The notes beneath the pieces were generated by a model that saw only the letters and a program-made list of their open reading frames with translations, did no database searches and was not told the DNA's origin. Below are positions 52,901-61,049 of a stretch of 64,000 nucleotides of DNA, in pieces. The stretch comes from Polaribacter cellanae (GTDB lineage Bacteria > Bacteroidota > Bacteroidia > Flavobacteriales > Flavobacteriaceae). Location: the NCBI RefSeq assembly GCF_017569185.1, contig NZ_CP071869.1:3214001-3278000 (forward strand), written 5' to 3'. How positions within the stretch are numbered: position 1 is the stretch's first letter; every line of letters starts with the position of its first letter. The translations under genes and the position numbers were made by a program.

Positions 52901-54296
52901 CGATGTTTTACGTAAAGCAATGGGTAAAAAGCAAATTGCGGTTTTAGATAAAATGAAACCAAAATTTATAGAACAAGCTGCTGCAAATGGACATGATGCA
53001 AAAAAATTAGAAAAAATTTGGAAAGATTGGGAAGCATTTGCAAGTTATGCATTTAACAAATCGCACTCTACTTGTTATGCTTGGATTGCTTACCAAACTG
53101 CGTATTTAAAGGCACATTATCCTGCAGAATATATGGCTTCTGTACTTTCTAATAACATGAAAGACATTAAAGCCGTTTCGTTTTTTATGGAAGAATGTAA
53201 ACGAATGGGACTCCAAGTTTTAGGTCCAGATTTAAATGAATCTTTCTTAAAGTTTTCCGTAAATAAAGAAGGTGCTGTTCGTTTTGGAATGGCTGCTGTA
53301 AAAGGTGTTGGTGCTGCTGCAGTAAGAGCAATTATTAAAGAACGAGAAGAAAACGGAAATTATACCTCCATTTTCGATTTGGCGAAACGTGTAGATTTAA
53401 GAGCTGCCAATAAAAAATCGTTCGATAGTTTGGTAAAAGCAGGTGCTTTTGATTCTTTTACAAATACACACAGAGCACAATATTTTGCAAAAGACGAAAA
53501 AGGAATTACCTTCTTAGAACGTGCTATGAAATTCGGAAGTAAATTTCAAGAAAACGAAAATTCTGCACAAGTTTCTATGTTTGGCGAAGCTTCTACTGTG
53601 CAATTTCCAGAACCAGATATTCCACAATGTGAAACTTGGGGAACTATGGAATTATTATCTCAAGAAAAAGAAGTCATCGGAATTTACATTTCTGCACATC
53701 CTTTAGATGATTTTAAAAATGAATTAAAATTCTGCAACGCTTCCTTAAAATATTTTAAAGCAGATTTGGCGAAATTTGTAAATATGAACTTGGCTTTTGC
53801 TGCAATTATTACAGATGTGCAACACAGAGTTTCTAAAGCCGGTAAAGGCTGGGCAATGTTTACGATGGAAGATTATGGCGATAGTCATGAATTTAGAATA
53901 TTTGGCGAAGATTATTTAAGAATGAAACACTTTTTAGTGCCCAATTCTTTCTTGTTTGTACGTTGTACCATTCAACCAGGTTGGACGAATAAAGAGGGCG
54001 TAACTGGAGAACCAAGATTAAAATTTACAGAAATGAAATTGTTGCACGACATTATGGACGAACTCTGTAAAAAAGTAACGATTCAACTTCCTTTAAACGA
54101 AATTAAAGAAGACACCATTTTAAATTTAGAATCTATTTTAAAAAATTCGCCAGGAAAACAAAATTTAAATTTTACAGTTTGGGACGAAAAAGAAAAGTTA
54201 GAAGTAAGTTTGCCAAGTAGAAATACAAAAATTCATATTACGAATGAATTGTTGGCTACTTTAGAGAGCCAGCAAATTCAATTTAAACTGAATTAA
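49959..54296 (+). CDS. dnaE: DNA polymerase III alpha subunit with fused N-terminal DnaQ exonuclease
   Basis: 1445 residues. An N-terminal DEDDh exonuclease (about 1-190) has Asp6/Glu8 in FDTETTG, Asp105 and His170...Asp175, all catalytic. A PHP domain follows from about 258 (HLHNH, 262-266). The polymerase core has VGPGRGSAAGSV and PDIDIDFDDEGR (catalytic Asp), and the C-terminal region holds the OB-fold (AFAAIITDVQHRVSKAGKGWAMF). This adds proofreading to the replicase in one chain, typical of flavobacteria. The membrane gene downstream starts one base after its stop. Confidence 0.97.
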   Translation: MYLIFDTETTGLPKSWNAPITDTDNWPRCVQIAWQLHDEMGNVLEHNDFLVKPEGYNIPYDAERIHGISTELAEEKGIDLDEGLRLFNEALGKTKFIVGQNLRFDINIMGCEFHRLGVENNLTSLPVLDTCTEKTALLCQIPGGRGGKFKLPTLTELHNHLFGVGFGEAHNASADVEATTRCFLELIRLREFTKEELDVDEDYFKNFSEANPKPIQVIGLKHINLKKESEQIRQRLEKLKDTADTKSTSAGLAELKDVKFAHLHNHTQFSVLQSTMQIGNIVKAATKDNMPAIAMTDTANMMASFHFVSAILNHNKNAENPIKPIIGCEFNVCEDHKNKSVKDNGYQVVLLAKNKKGYHNLAKMSSIAFVDGFYYVPRIDKEIIKKYKEDIIVLTGNLYGEVPSKILNLGEKQAEEALLWWKEQFQDDLYIEVMRHNQQDENIVNETLLKFSKAHDVKIVATNNTFYLEKKDANAHDILLCVKDGEKQATPKGKGRGYRYGLPNEEYYFKSSDEMKTLFADLPEAIINIQEIVDKVEIFTLARDVLLPAFDIPEEFVSEEDKKDGGKRGENKFLRHLTYEGAKKRYGEITESIKERLDFELSVIEKTGYPGYFLIVEDFIREARNMDVAVGPGRGSAAGSVVAYCLWITNIDPIQYDLLFERFLNPERVSMPDIDIDFDDEGRSRVMDYVIDKYGANQVAQIITYGTMAAKSSIRDTARVLDLPLFEADRIAKLIPGIKLKNIFGDDAKSKGKVEGLRAEEKQLVEELRHMSFGNDLVSETINKATILEGSVRNTGIHACGVIITPGDITNYVPVALAKDSDMYVTQFDNSVVESAGLLKMDFLGLKTLTLIKDTVKIVKAKHGVELDPETFPLDDEKTYELFQRGETVGIFQYESPGMQKHMRSLKPTVFADLIAMNALYRPGPMEYIPSFINRKHGTEDIEYDLPAMEEYLAETYGITVYQEQVMLLSQKLANFTKGEADVLRKAMGKKQIAVLDKMKPKFIEQAAANGHDAKKLEKIWKDWEAFASYAFNKSHSTCYAWIAYQTAYLKAHYPAEYMASVLSNNMKDIKAVSFFMEECKRMGLQVLGPDLNESFLKFSVNKEGAVRFGMAAVKGVGAAAVRAIIKEREENGNYTSIFDLAKRVDLRAANKKSFDSLVKAGAFDSFTNTHRAQYFAKDEKGITFLERAMKFGSKFQENENSAQVSMFGEASTVQFPEPDIPQCETWGTMELLSQEKEVIGIYISAHPLDDFKNELKFCNASLKYFKADLAKFVNMNLAFAAIITDVQHRVSKAGKGWAMFTMEDYGDSHEFRIFGEDYLRMKHFLVPNSFLFVRCTIQPGWTNKEGVTGEPRLKFTEMKLLHDIMDELCKKVTIQLPLNEIKEDTILNLESILKNSPGKQNLNFTVWDEKEKLEVSLPSRNTKIHITNELLATLESQQIQFKLN

Positions 54297-54297
54297 A

Positions 54298-54777
54298 ATG
54301 AATTCGATAACCTTTGCAAGAGTCGTTCATGTACTCGCAGTTGTTCTTTGGATTGGAGGTGTAGCAATGGTTACCACTGTAATTATTCCTGCAGTTAAAA
54401 AAATGAAATCTAAGCAAGACAAACTAACTACTTTTGAAAACATCGAAGGAAAATTTGCATTACAAGCAAAAATAACCACTTTAATTACGGCAATTTCGGG
54501 GTTTTATATGATGTATGCATTAAATGCATGGGAACGTTATTTAGATTATCGTTTTTGGTGGATTCATGCAATGAGCATTGTTTGGATTATTTTTACATTG
54601 GTTTTATATATTTTAGAACCTTTATTTCTGCACAAACTCTTCAAAAAATACGCCATTAAAAACCCTGGTAAAACCTTTAATATTCTTCACAAAGCACATT
54701 GGATTTTGTTAATAATTAGTTTAATAACCATTTTTGGAGCTGTTGCAGGAAGTCATGGGTGGTTTTTAATTCAATAA
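54298..54777 (+). CDS. four-helix membrane protein, CopD/DUF2269-like
   Basis: 159 residues with four hydrophobic helices (about 5-28, 55-75, 85-112, 132-155). His residues in the helices (VHVLAVVLWIGG, IHAMSIVWII, HKAHWILL) recall CopD/DUF2269 heme or copper-binding proteins. Only one base from the dnaE stop, so it is probably co-transcribed. Function inferred only from the His-helix pattern. Confidence 0.75.
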   Translation: MNSITFARVVHVLAVVLWIGGVAMVTTVIIPAVKKMKSKQDKLTTFENIEGKFALQAKITTLITAISGFYMMYALNAWERYLDYRFWWIHAMSIVWIIFTLVLYILEPLFLHKLFKKYAIKNPGKTFNILHKAHWILLIISLITIFGAVAGSHGWFLIQ

Positions 54778-54921
54778 AAGAAGTTTTTTTATCAGCTCAA
54801 TTTTTTCACTTGCATAAAGCTTTAGCTGTATGTCATAAATAAATTAAACATAGGTGGCTTTGCTTATTAAATACAGTTTAGCAAAAGCTAGCTCTATTTG
54901 AAAACATATTTACAATGGGTT

Positions 54922-54949
54922 AAAAGCATCAACTTGTGTTGATGCTTTT
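54922..54949. terminator. bidirectional terminator
   Basis: AAAAGCATCAAC (54922-54933) pairs perfectly with 54938-54949 over a 4-base loop, with A/T tracts each side, between convergent genes. Confidence 0.9.
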
Positions 54950-55006
54950 GTGAATTATGTATTTTTGAAAATAAACAATTAAAAATAGCTACTGTAAACG
55001 GAATAT

Positions 55007-56065
55007 TTATTTCACAACAACCCTCCAACCATAAGGATCTTTAGCTTTGTTTGTTTGAATATCTGTAATTGCTTTCTTTAAAGTTCCAGCAAAAGGAGTT
55101 TCTAATTCAGGTAAATCGTAATCTGTTCCTTGGTAACCAAAACCTGCAATTGGCGAAATCACAGCCGCAGTTCCAGCTCCAAACATTTCTTTTAAATTTC
55201 CAGATTGTGCAGCTGTAATAACTTCAGAAACCGAAATTTTACGCACTTCAACATTAATATTCATGTCTTCTGCAATTTGAATAACACTTTTACGTGTAAT
55301 TCCGTCTAAAATACGATCACTTGTAGGACTTGTAATTAGAGTATCGTTAATTCTAATGAAAATATTCATGGCACCAGCTTCTTCAATATACTCATGTGTA
55401 TTATCGTCCGTCCAAATTACTTGATTGTACCCTTTTTCAATGGCTAATTGTGTTGGGTAAAATTGCGCAGCATAATTTCCACCCGCTTTTGCATAACCAA
55501 CTCCACCATTTGCAGCACGTGCGTATTTTTCTTCAATTAAAACCTTTACTTTTCCAGCAAAATAAGCTCCAGAAGGTGCAGTGCAAATTAATAATTTATA
55601 CTCATTTGCAGGTGATGCGTGAAAACCGTTTCCAGTAGCAAACATAAACGGACGAATGTATAAAGAACTTCCGTCGTTTGTAGGAATCCAAGCTTCATCT
55701 ACTTTTAATAATGCTTTTAAACCATCCATAAAAACGTCTTCAGGAATTTGTGGAATTACCAAACGTTCTGCAGATTTATTTAAACGTTTACAATTGTCTA
55801 AAGGTCTAAATAATAAGGTGTTTCCTTCTGCATCTTTGTAAGCTTTCATTCCTTCGAAAATCGATTGTCCATAATGAAAAATTTTCGCAGACGGATTTAA
55901 AGAAATTGGAGCAAAAGGCTCTATAACTGGTGTTTGCCATTTTCCATCTTTAAAATCACAAACAAGCATATGATCCGAAAAAACGCTACCAAAAGGTAAG
56001 TTATTAAAGTCTACACTATCTATTTTAGACTTTTTTATATGTTTGATTTCTATGTTAGAACTCAT
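55007..56065 (-). CDS. ilvE: branched-chain amino acid aminotransferase
   Basis: 352 residues, fold type IV PLP. It transfers the amino group to keto acids of Leu, Ile and Val. GGNYAAQFYPTQLAIEKGYNQVIWTDDNTHEYIEEAGAMNIF holds the conserved Lys/Glu neighbourhood; GAGTAAVISPI is near the phosphate site. The length is that of the larger, eukaryote-like class. Divergent from the DUF4920 gene. Confidence 0.95.
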   Translation of the reverse strand: MSSNIEIKHIKKSKIDSVDFNNLPFGSVFSDHMLVCDFKDGKWQTPVIEPFAPISLNPSAKIFHYGQSIFEGMKAYKDAEGNTLLFRPLDNCKRLNKSAERLVIPQIPEDVFMDGLKALLKVDEAWIPTNDGSSLYIRPFMFATGNGFHASPANEYKLLICTAPSGAYFAGKVKVLIEEKYARAANGGVGYAKAGGNYAAQFYPTQLAIEKGYNQVIWTDDNTHEYIEEAGAMNIFIRINDTLITSPTSDRILDGITRKSVIQIAEDMNINVEVRKISVSEVITAAQSGNLKEMFGAGTAAVISPIAGFGYQGTDYDLPELETPFAGTLKKAITDIQTNKAKDPYGWRVVVK

Positions 56066-56186
56066 AATTAAGTTGATTAAAATTCACCACAAATGTACAT
56101 AATTTATTCATCTGAAAGAACATAAAAATATGAGTTTTGCACTAAAATTATGTACATTTGCGATAATATTATTAAATATGCAAATT

Positions 56187-56696
56187 ATGAAGAGAATCGT
56201 TAAATTTTGTGCAATCGTATTGTTGTTTTTTACAGCTTGTAAAGACGGGAAGAAAGAAAATAAAGAAGTAGAGAAGACAAATAAAGAGATAGAGTATGCA
56301 ACTTTTGGAGATAAAATTTCAGAAAAAGATGCGTTAACAAAAGACCAAATGTTAGCGAAATTCGAAAACATGAATGTTGGAGACACTATTAATGTAAAGT
56401 TTACTTCAGAAATTAAAGAAGTTTGTTCTAAAAAAGGATGTTGGATGAAGTTGCCTTTAGGTAAAGAAACAGAAACAATGGTTCGTTTTAAAGATTACGG
56501 ATTTTTTATGCCTATAGATTCGCAAGGGAAAGAAGTAATTTTAGAAGGAAAAGCATTTGTAAAAGTTACACCTGTAGAAGAATTGCAACATTATGCAGAA
56601 GATGCAGGAAAAAGTAAAGAAGAGATTGCAAAAATTACTCAACCAAAAAGAGAATTTGCTTTTGAAGCCAATGGTGTTTTGCTAAAAACAGAATAG
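56187..56696 (+). CDS. DUF4920 lipoprotein
   Basis: 169 residues from ATG 56187 (MKRIVKF); an upstream in-frame ATG at 56130 is too near the divergent ilvE start. Signal peptide with lipobox FFTACK. The mature part has GDTINVKFTSEIKEVCSKKGCWMKLPLG with two Cys, and RFKDYGFFMPID. The DUF4920 family is small, exported and Bacteroidota-typical; the Cys pair may be redox or metal-related. It lies 60 bases before mnmD. Confidence 0.88.
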   Translation: MKRIVKFCAIVLLFFTACKDGKKENKEVEKTNKEIEYATFGDKISEKDALTKDQMLAKFENMNVGDTINVKFTSEIKEVCSKKGCWMKLPLGKETETMVRFKDYGFFMPIDSQGKEVILEGKAFVKVTPVEELQHYAEDAGKSKEEIAKITQPKREFAFEANGVLLKTE

Positions 56697-56756
56697 CTTT
56701 AAATGTGATTTCGACGATGGGAGAAACCTAAAAAAAAACACCTATAAAATTTAGTC

Positions 56757-57428
56757 TTGAAAAGAGAAATATTAATTACTTCAGATGGTTCTACAACCAT
56801 ACATTTACCAGATTGGAATGAGCAATACCATTCTAAAAATGGCTCGATTAACGAAACCTACCACGTTTTTATCGAAAGTGGCTTAAAGCAAGTTTCTTTA
56901 GATAAAGTTTCCATTTTAGAAATTGGTTTTGGTACAGGTTTAAATGCTTTTATTACCTATTTAGAAGCAAAAAAACCGATTGATTATGTTGGAGTAGAAG
57001 CGTATCCTGTAACTTCTGAAGAAATCGAAAAAATGAATTTTATTTCGGTTTTAGATGTCAAAGAAGAAGATGCGATTTTTAATAAAATGCACGAAGTTTC
57101 TTGGGAAGAAAAACACCCAATTACCAATAATTTCTCACTCACAAAAAGGAAACAATTTTTCGAAGATATTACAGATGTAAATGCTTTTAATTTAATTTAT
57201 TTCGATGCTTTTGGAGCAAGAGTACAACCACAATTATGGACAGAAGAAATCTTCGCTAAAATGTTTACTTCACTAAAAGAAAATGGAATTCTAGTAACCT
57301 ATTCCGGAAAAGGAAGCGTAAGAAGAGCCATGCAAGCAGTTGGTTTTACTGTAGAACGTTTGCCTGGACCTCCAGGAAAAAGAGAAATGCTAAGAGCGAT
57401 TAAGAAAGTTGGTAGTACTCCTCAGTAG
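56757..57428 (+). CDS. mnmD: tRNA (5-methylaminomethyl-2-thiouridine)(34)-methyltransferase
   Basis: 223 residues from TTG 56757 (KREILITSDGSTTIHLP). It corresponds to the methyltransferase half of E. coli MnmC, which finishes the wobble uridine modification. EIGFGTGLNAF is the SAM motif (about 62), and YFDAFGARVQPQLWTEEIF the active site region. Single-domain MnmD without the oxidase half is usual in this phylum. The last codons and stop lie inside a CAGT repeat. Confidence 0.92.
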   Translation: MKREILITSDGSTTIHLPDWNEQYHSKNGSINETYHVFIESGLKQVSLDKVSILEIGFGTGLNAFITYLEAKKPIDYVGVEAYPVTSEEIEKMNFISVLDVKEEDAIFNKMHEVSWEEKHPITNNFSLTKRKQFFEDITDVNAFNLIYFDAFGARVQPQLWTEEIFAKMFTSLKENGILVTYSGKGSVRRAMQAVGFTVERLPGPPGKREMLRAIKKVGSTPQ

Positions 57429-57468
57429 GCAGTACTCAGTAGGCAGTATTCAGTCTCAGTATTCAGTG
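57422..57468 (+). repeat. CAGT-word repeat over the mnmD 3' end
   Basis: CTCAGTAGGCAGTACTCAG, TAGGCAGTATTCAG and CTCAGTATTCAGTGG repeat over 47 bases. The mnmD stop codon TAG (57426-57428) is part of the repeat. Confidence 0.7.
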
Positions 57469-57645
57469 GTAATTTGCACAATATTTATTAATTTGTTTAA
57501 ACAACAGAAAGCTATATTTTCTATGTAATTATTTGGTATAATAATAATTTTTAGGAATCGTAAAAAAAATCTTTATACCTTTTCAAAAAATAATATCAAG
57601 AAGTTTTATTAAATTTACGTTTTAAATTAAAAAAAAACACAAAAA

Positions 57646-57777
57646 ATGAAGTTCGAAAGAAAATTTGGCAGAAAAAAAGAGACGAAACCCAAAAAAGGTC
57701 TTTTTTTAGTTGTTTTATTAGCTATTGCTTTACTACTTTGGTTTAAAGCAGAAGCTATAATGGAAGCTTTGTTTTAA
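57646..57777 (+). CDS. 43-residue membrane peptide
   Basis: ATG 57646 to TAA 57777, 43 codons. A basic head (KFERKFGRKKETKPKKG) and one strong membrane helix (LFLVVLLAIALLLWF) end with a short acidic tail. Basic-in topology suggests an inner-membrane single-pass peptide. A-rich leader without Shine-Dalgarno, normal for the phylum. It is preceded by 177 AT-rich bases and may be a real conserved small protein; identity unknown. Confidence 0.55.
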   Translation: MKFERKFGRKKETKPKKGLFLVVLLAIALLLWFKAEAIMEALF

Positions 57778-57784
57778 TTTTTTT

Positions 57785-57870
57785 TTTGGAGCTATTTCCT
57801 GCTTTCCACTATATCTTTTTTCTGAAAAAGAAAAAAGGATGTCGTTTCAATCAGGGCTAAACCTGTTTGG
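57785..57870 (-). repeat. dispersed flavobacterial hairpin element
   Basis: Minus strand reads AGCCCTGATTGAAACGACAT, then a hairpin (CTTTTTTCT 57815-57823 with AGAAAAAAG 57829-57837), then ATATAGTGGAAAGCAGGAAA and TAGCTCC. I recall similar conserved intergenic blocks in many flavobacterial genomes; a structured RNA or terminator is possible. Confidence 0.45.
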
Positions 57871-57878
57871 TAAATTCT

Positions 57879-59033
57879 TTACTTCTTAAACTGTCTCCCT
57901 TTCCATTTATATTTAGAAAATACAGCATTAAAAACAATAAATACACTAAAAAATGGATAGAAAAAACTACAAAATAAATACCATTTGTAGAATGTTTTCT
58001 TGTGATTGTAAAAATTGATTGTTGGTATAAATAAATACAAATCAATAATTAATTTTACAGTTATTGGAAGAAATACAAACAGAAAATCATCAAAATAAAA
58101 GAAACTGAAAATAACAATCAAGTTTGCTAAAAATACCAATAAACCAATCAATTTTACTTTATAATCTTTAAATCTACTCGTTTTAGATGCCCAACGAATT
58201 CTTTGATTTAGCAAGTCTTTCCAAGTTTTTACAGGAAAAGTTGTGACAAAAGCTTCTTCGGATTTTAAAAATCGGACAGATTTTTTATCACTTTCTAAAA
58301 ATTTTTCAAACAGAAAAATATCGTCTCCACTTGCAATAGTATTGTTTCCTTTAAAACCATTTAGTTTTAAGAATTCTTCTTTTTTATATCCCAAATTTGC
58401 ACCATTACACATAAAAGGAAAATTAATTCCAAAACCACCAATTGTGGTTCCTTGCAAACTCATAAAATCTAACAATTGAAACTGTTCTAAAAACCTATTT
58501 TTAGCTAAATAATTTACAGGAGCAACCACCATTTTTGGGTTGTTGGTTTGAATAAAATCATCAAACGTTTTTAACCAATTTTCTGGTAAAATACAATCTG
58601 CATCTGTAGTAAGAATCCATTTGTTTTTAGCGATTGAAATTGCAGTAGTAATCGCATCTTTTTTTGGGGAATTTGAAGTTCTTACATTATTGAGAACTAA
58701 AATGTCTCCTCGAGCGCAGTCGAGAGGTTTTAGGTCTCGACTGCGCTCGACCTTACAAAAAATAAAATCATTAATAATTTCTACAGAATTATCCGAAGAA
58801 GCATCATCTACAAAAATAAATTCCACCAATTCTTTTGGGTAATTTAATAGAGAAATAGATTGTAATAAATCTTGCAAATTTTCAGCTTCATTTCTAAAAG
58901 GAATAATTACAGAAAAGGTAGTTTTTGATTGTAAATTTTCGTACTTAAATTCATCAACTTTGGTAAAACCCAAAGCCAATGCAATAATTAAAATTGCGTA
59001 TAAAATTAATATGAAAATAGTACACCAAATCAT
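57879..59033 (-). CDS. GT2 family glycosyltransferase with in-frame repeat insertion
   Basis: 384 residues. N-terminal membrane anchor (about 3-22), GT-A domain with FSVIIPFRNEAENL (40-53), VDDASSDNS (75-83), DADCILP, a later GDDIFLFEKF and RIRWASKTSRF, and C-terminal helices (about 290-375). Residues about 95-110 (VERSRDLKPLDCARGD) come from a palindromic repeat inserted in frame (58710-58750). The start overlaps the flippase-like gene by 4 bases. Likely a lipid- or surface-glycan transferase at the membrane. Confidence 0.9.
   Translation of the reverse strand: MIWCTIFILILYAILIIALALGFTKVDEFKYENLQSKTTFSVIIPFRNEAENLQDLLQSISLLNYPKELVEFIFVDDASSDNSVEIINDFIFCKVERSRDLKPLDCARGDILVLNNVRTSNSPKKDAITTAISIAKNKWILTTDADCILPENWLKTFDDFIQTNNPKMVVAPVNYLAKNRFLEQFQLLDFMSLQGTTIGGFGINFPFMCNGANLGYKKEEFLKLNGFKGNNTIASGDDIFLFEKFLESDKKSVRFLKSEEAFVTTFPVKTWKDLLNQRIRWASKTSRFKDYKVKLIGLLVFLANLIVIFSFFYFDDFLFVFLPITVKLIIDLYLFIPTINFYNHKKTFYKWYLFCSFFYPFFSVFIVFNAVFSKYKWKGRQFKK
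58710..58750. repeat. TCGACTGCGCTCGA palindromic element inside a coding sequence
   Basis: TCGAGCGCAGTCGAGA (58710-58725) is the perfect reverse complement of 58735-58750; loop GGTTTTAGG. Higher GC than its surroundings. The same arm and loop design occurs in intergenic copies (21385-21424, near 49084). Confidence 0.9.
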
Positions 59034-59998
59034 TTAACAAAGTTAGGTTTAAAAGTCAACACAAAATAACTTCCAATAATCGCTGGCAACACAAAATTAA
59101 AAACCCACATGATTGTTGTAGCTGATAAAATTACAAATGGTTCAATCGTAAAAAACGAAAACACCCAAATTGCAACTGTTCCTTTTAAAACAAAATCAAA
59201 AAGCGATAACATTGGCACCATAGAACTGATAAAATAAACAGTAGTAATCGCAGAAATTGCATCCAAATAAGAAATATCAACCTTAAAAAGTAGCAACACA
59301 AAATAAAACTGATGCGAAAAAACCAGAAAACGTAACAAAGAAATAAAACCTACTTTAAGATTTAATTTTAATGGAATTCTATCAATAAAAGTTTTTACTT
59401 TTTCAACAAAATTATTTTTAGACTTAAAATAATTTATACCAAAAATAAGCACTAAAATCACCAAAAATACGATCCATACAAATCGTGAAATTTTACTGTA
59501 ATCAATAGAAATATTGTGCTTGTACACAAAATACAAAAAACCAATAACTCCTAAAAAAAGCGTAATTATCATTTGATAAAAATTACCAATGATATTTAAA
59601 CCAACGACTTGTTTTCTCAACGATTTATTAAAATAGAGTGCTTTTGCGCCATATTCTCCAATTCTGTTTGGTGTAATTAAAGAAGTTGTTAGCGAAGCTA
59701 AACTTTGTATTGTCGCATTTTTCTTACTTGTTTTTACACAAAAAGAAGCCAATATTTCCCATTTTGTAATTTCTAAAAACCAGTTTAAAAATGTAAAAAT
59801 GAATAAAAAAATGCTGTTTTTAATAGAAAAAATATCGTTTTTAATTAAATTTTGATAAAAAGCAGAAAATTGCAACTTATTATTTGAAGTTAATCTTTGC
59901 TGAATAAAATACCCACAGCCAATTACAATAGATAGTTTTATTATCAACCAAAAGAATTGTTTAGATTTGTAAGAAAGCGAGTTGTACATTTTGTGCAA
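59030..59998 (-). CDS. LPG-synthase-type flippase-like membrane protein
   Basis: 322 residues, about eight membrane helices. LASLTTSLITPNRIGEYGAKALYF and the late VPMLSLFDFVLKGTVAIWVF are conserved in the lysylphosphatidylglycerol synthetase/AglD2-like transmembrane family (UPF0104). The catalytic soluble half of MprF is absent. Such proteins may move lipid-linked sugars. It overlaps the GT2 start by 4 bases, so the two likely work on the same lipid-linked product. Confidence 0.85.
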   Translation of the reverse strand: MHKMYNSLSYKSKQFFWLIIKLSIVIGCGYFIQQRLTSNNKLQFSAFYQNLIKNDIFSIKNSIFLFIFTFLNWFLEITKWEILASFCVKTSKKNATIQSLASLTTSLITPNRIGEYGAKALYFNKSLRKQVVGLNIIGNFYQMIITLFLGVIGFLYFVYKHNISIDYSKISRFVWIVFLVILVLIFGINYFKSKNNFVEKVKTFIDRIPLKLNLKVGFISLLRFLVFSHQFYFVLLLFKVDISYLDAISAITTVYFISSMVPMLSLFDFVLKGTVAIWVFSFFTIEPFVILSATTIMWVFNFVLPAIIGSYFVLTFKPNFVK

Positions 59999-60054
59999 AG
60001 TAATAAATAATCGTTAGTATAAAAGACGATATACATAAAAAACAATCTACGATT

Positions 60055-60606
60055 GTGGCCATAGAAAAAATAATTTTAGGAATAGACCCAGGAACTACAG
60101 TTATGGGGTTTGGTTTGATAAAAGTTGTCGGTAAAAAAATGGAATTTATTCAAATGAACGAATTAATTCTAACAAAATATACCGACCATTATTTAAAATT
60201 AAAATTAATTTTCGAGCGAACAACCGAATTAATAGATACTTATAATCCTGACGAAATCGCCATTGAAGCACCTTTTTTTGGGAAAAATGTGCAAAGTATG
60301 TTAAAGTTGGGTAGAGCACAAGGAGTTGCAATGGCAGCAGGTTTGTCGAGAGAAATTCCAATTACAGAATATTTGCCAAAGAAAATTAAAATGGCGATTA
60401 CTGGAAATGGGAGTGCCAGTAAAGAGCAAGTGGCTTTGATGTTAAAATCGCTATTAAACTTAAAAACCTTACCAAAAAACCTTGATGCAACAGATGGTTT
60501 GGCAGCTGCAGTTTGTCATTTTTACAATTCAGGACGCGTTGTTGGAGGGAAAAATTATACGGGTTGGGCAAGTTTTGTGAAGCAGAATCCTACAAAAATT
60601 AAATAA
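60055..60606 (+). CDS. ruvC: Holliday junction resolvase RuvC
   Basis: 183 residues from GTG 60055 ([14 protein letters not shown]). RuvC cuts Holliday junctions made by Ruv[16 protein letters not shown] (Asp11) and [14 protein letters not shown] (Glu) give catalytic acids; [14 protein letters not shown] carries the last acidic site (Asp in DATDG). The length is normal. The stop is 5 bases from the left end of the four-helix-bundle cassette. Confidence 0.95.
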   Translation: MAIEKIILGIDPGTTVMGFGLIKVVGKKMEFIQMNELILTKYTDHYLKLKLIFERTTELIDTYNPDEIAIEAPFFGKNVQSMLKLGRAQGVAMAAGLSREIPITEYLPKKIKMAITGNGSASKEQVALMLKSLLNLKTLPKNLDATDGLAAAVCHFYNSGRVVGGKNYTGWASFVKQNPTKIK

Positions 60607-60620
60607 ATTTTTAGTTTTCA

Positions 60621-60650
60621 GTAGCAGTAGCAGTAGCAGTAGCAGTAGCA
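60621..60650 (+). repeat. (GTAGCA)5 tandem repeat
   Basis: Five perfect copies of GTAGCA, starting within the left inverted repeat of the cassette and running toward the four-helix-bundle gene. Confidence 0.95.
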
Positions 60651-60683
60651 GTTTGGGTTAACAATTTTAATAAAATATAAGTT

Positions 60684-61049
60684 ATGAGTTTTATAGACCT
60701 ATTAGCATTTAAAAAATCGTTTACTTTATCGATGAAAATTTTTGAACTTTCTAAATCTTTTCCAAAAGAAGAAAGATATTCTCTAACAGATCAAATAAGA
60801 AGATCTTCTAGAAGTGTGTCTGCAAATATATCTGAAGCTTATAGAAAAAGGCAGTATCCAAGACACTTTTCAAGTAAATTAACTGATTCTGATGCTGAAA
60901 ATTCGGAAACTTTAACTTGGCTAATGTTTGCTTTAGAATGTAAATATATTGATAAAGGGACTTTTGAAAATTTATCTGCTGAAAACTCAGAAGTTGGAAA
61001 GTTAATTAATTACATGATTAATAATCCTGATAAATTTGGAGTTAAATAG
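60684..61049 (+). CDS. four-helix-bundle protein (S23 / 23S rRNA-intervening-sequence type)
   Basis: 121 residues, all helical, S23/Avd-like. LAFKKSFTLSMKIFELSKSFPKEERYSLTDQIRRSSRSVSANISEA is the family signature (the basic RRSSRSVSANISE turn), followed by FSSKLTDSDAENSETLTWL. Members occur inside rRNA intervening sequences, as Avd in diversity-generating retroelements, and as lone genes in Bacteroidota. They form pentameric basic barrels that can bind nucleic acid. There is no reverse transcriptase or variable repeat nearby. It is flanked by inverted CAGT repeats and may help them spread (inference). Confidence 0.93.
   Translation: MSFIDLLAFKKSFTLSMKIFELSKSFPKEERYSLTDQIRRSSRSVSANISEAYRKRQYPRHFSSKLTDSDAENSETLTWLMFALECKYIDKGTFENLSAENSEVGKLINYMINNPDKFGVK

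Noticed and set aside
60684..61049. Avd of a diversity-generating retroelement
   Set aside because: No reverse transcriptase, template repeat or variable protein gene lies in the neighbourhood.
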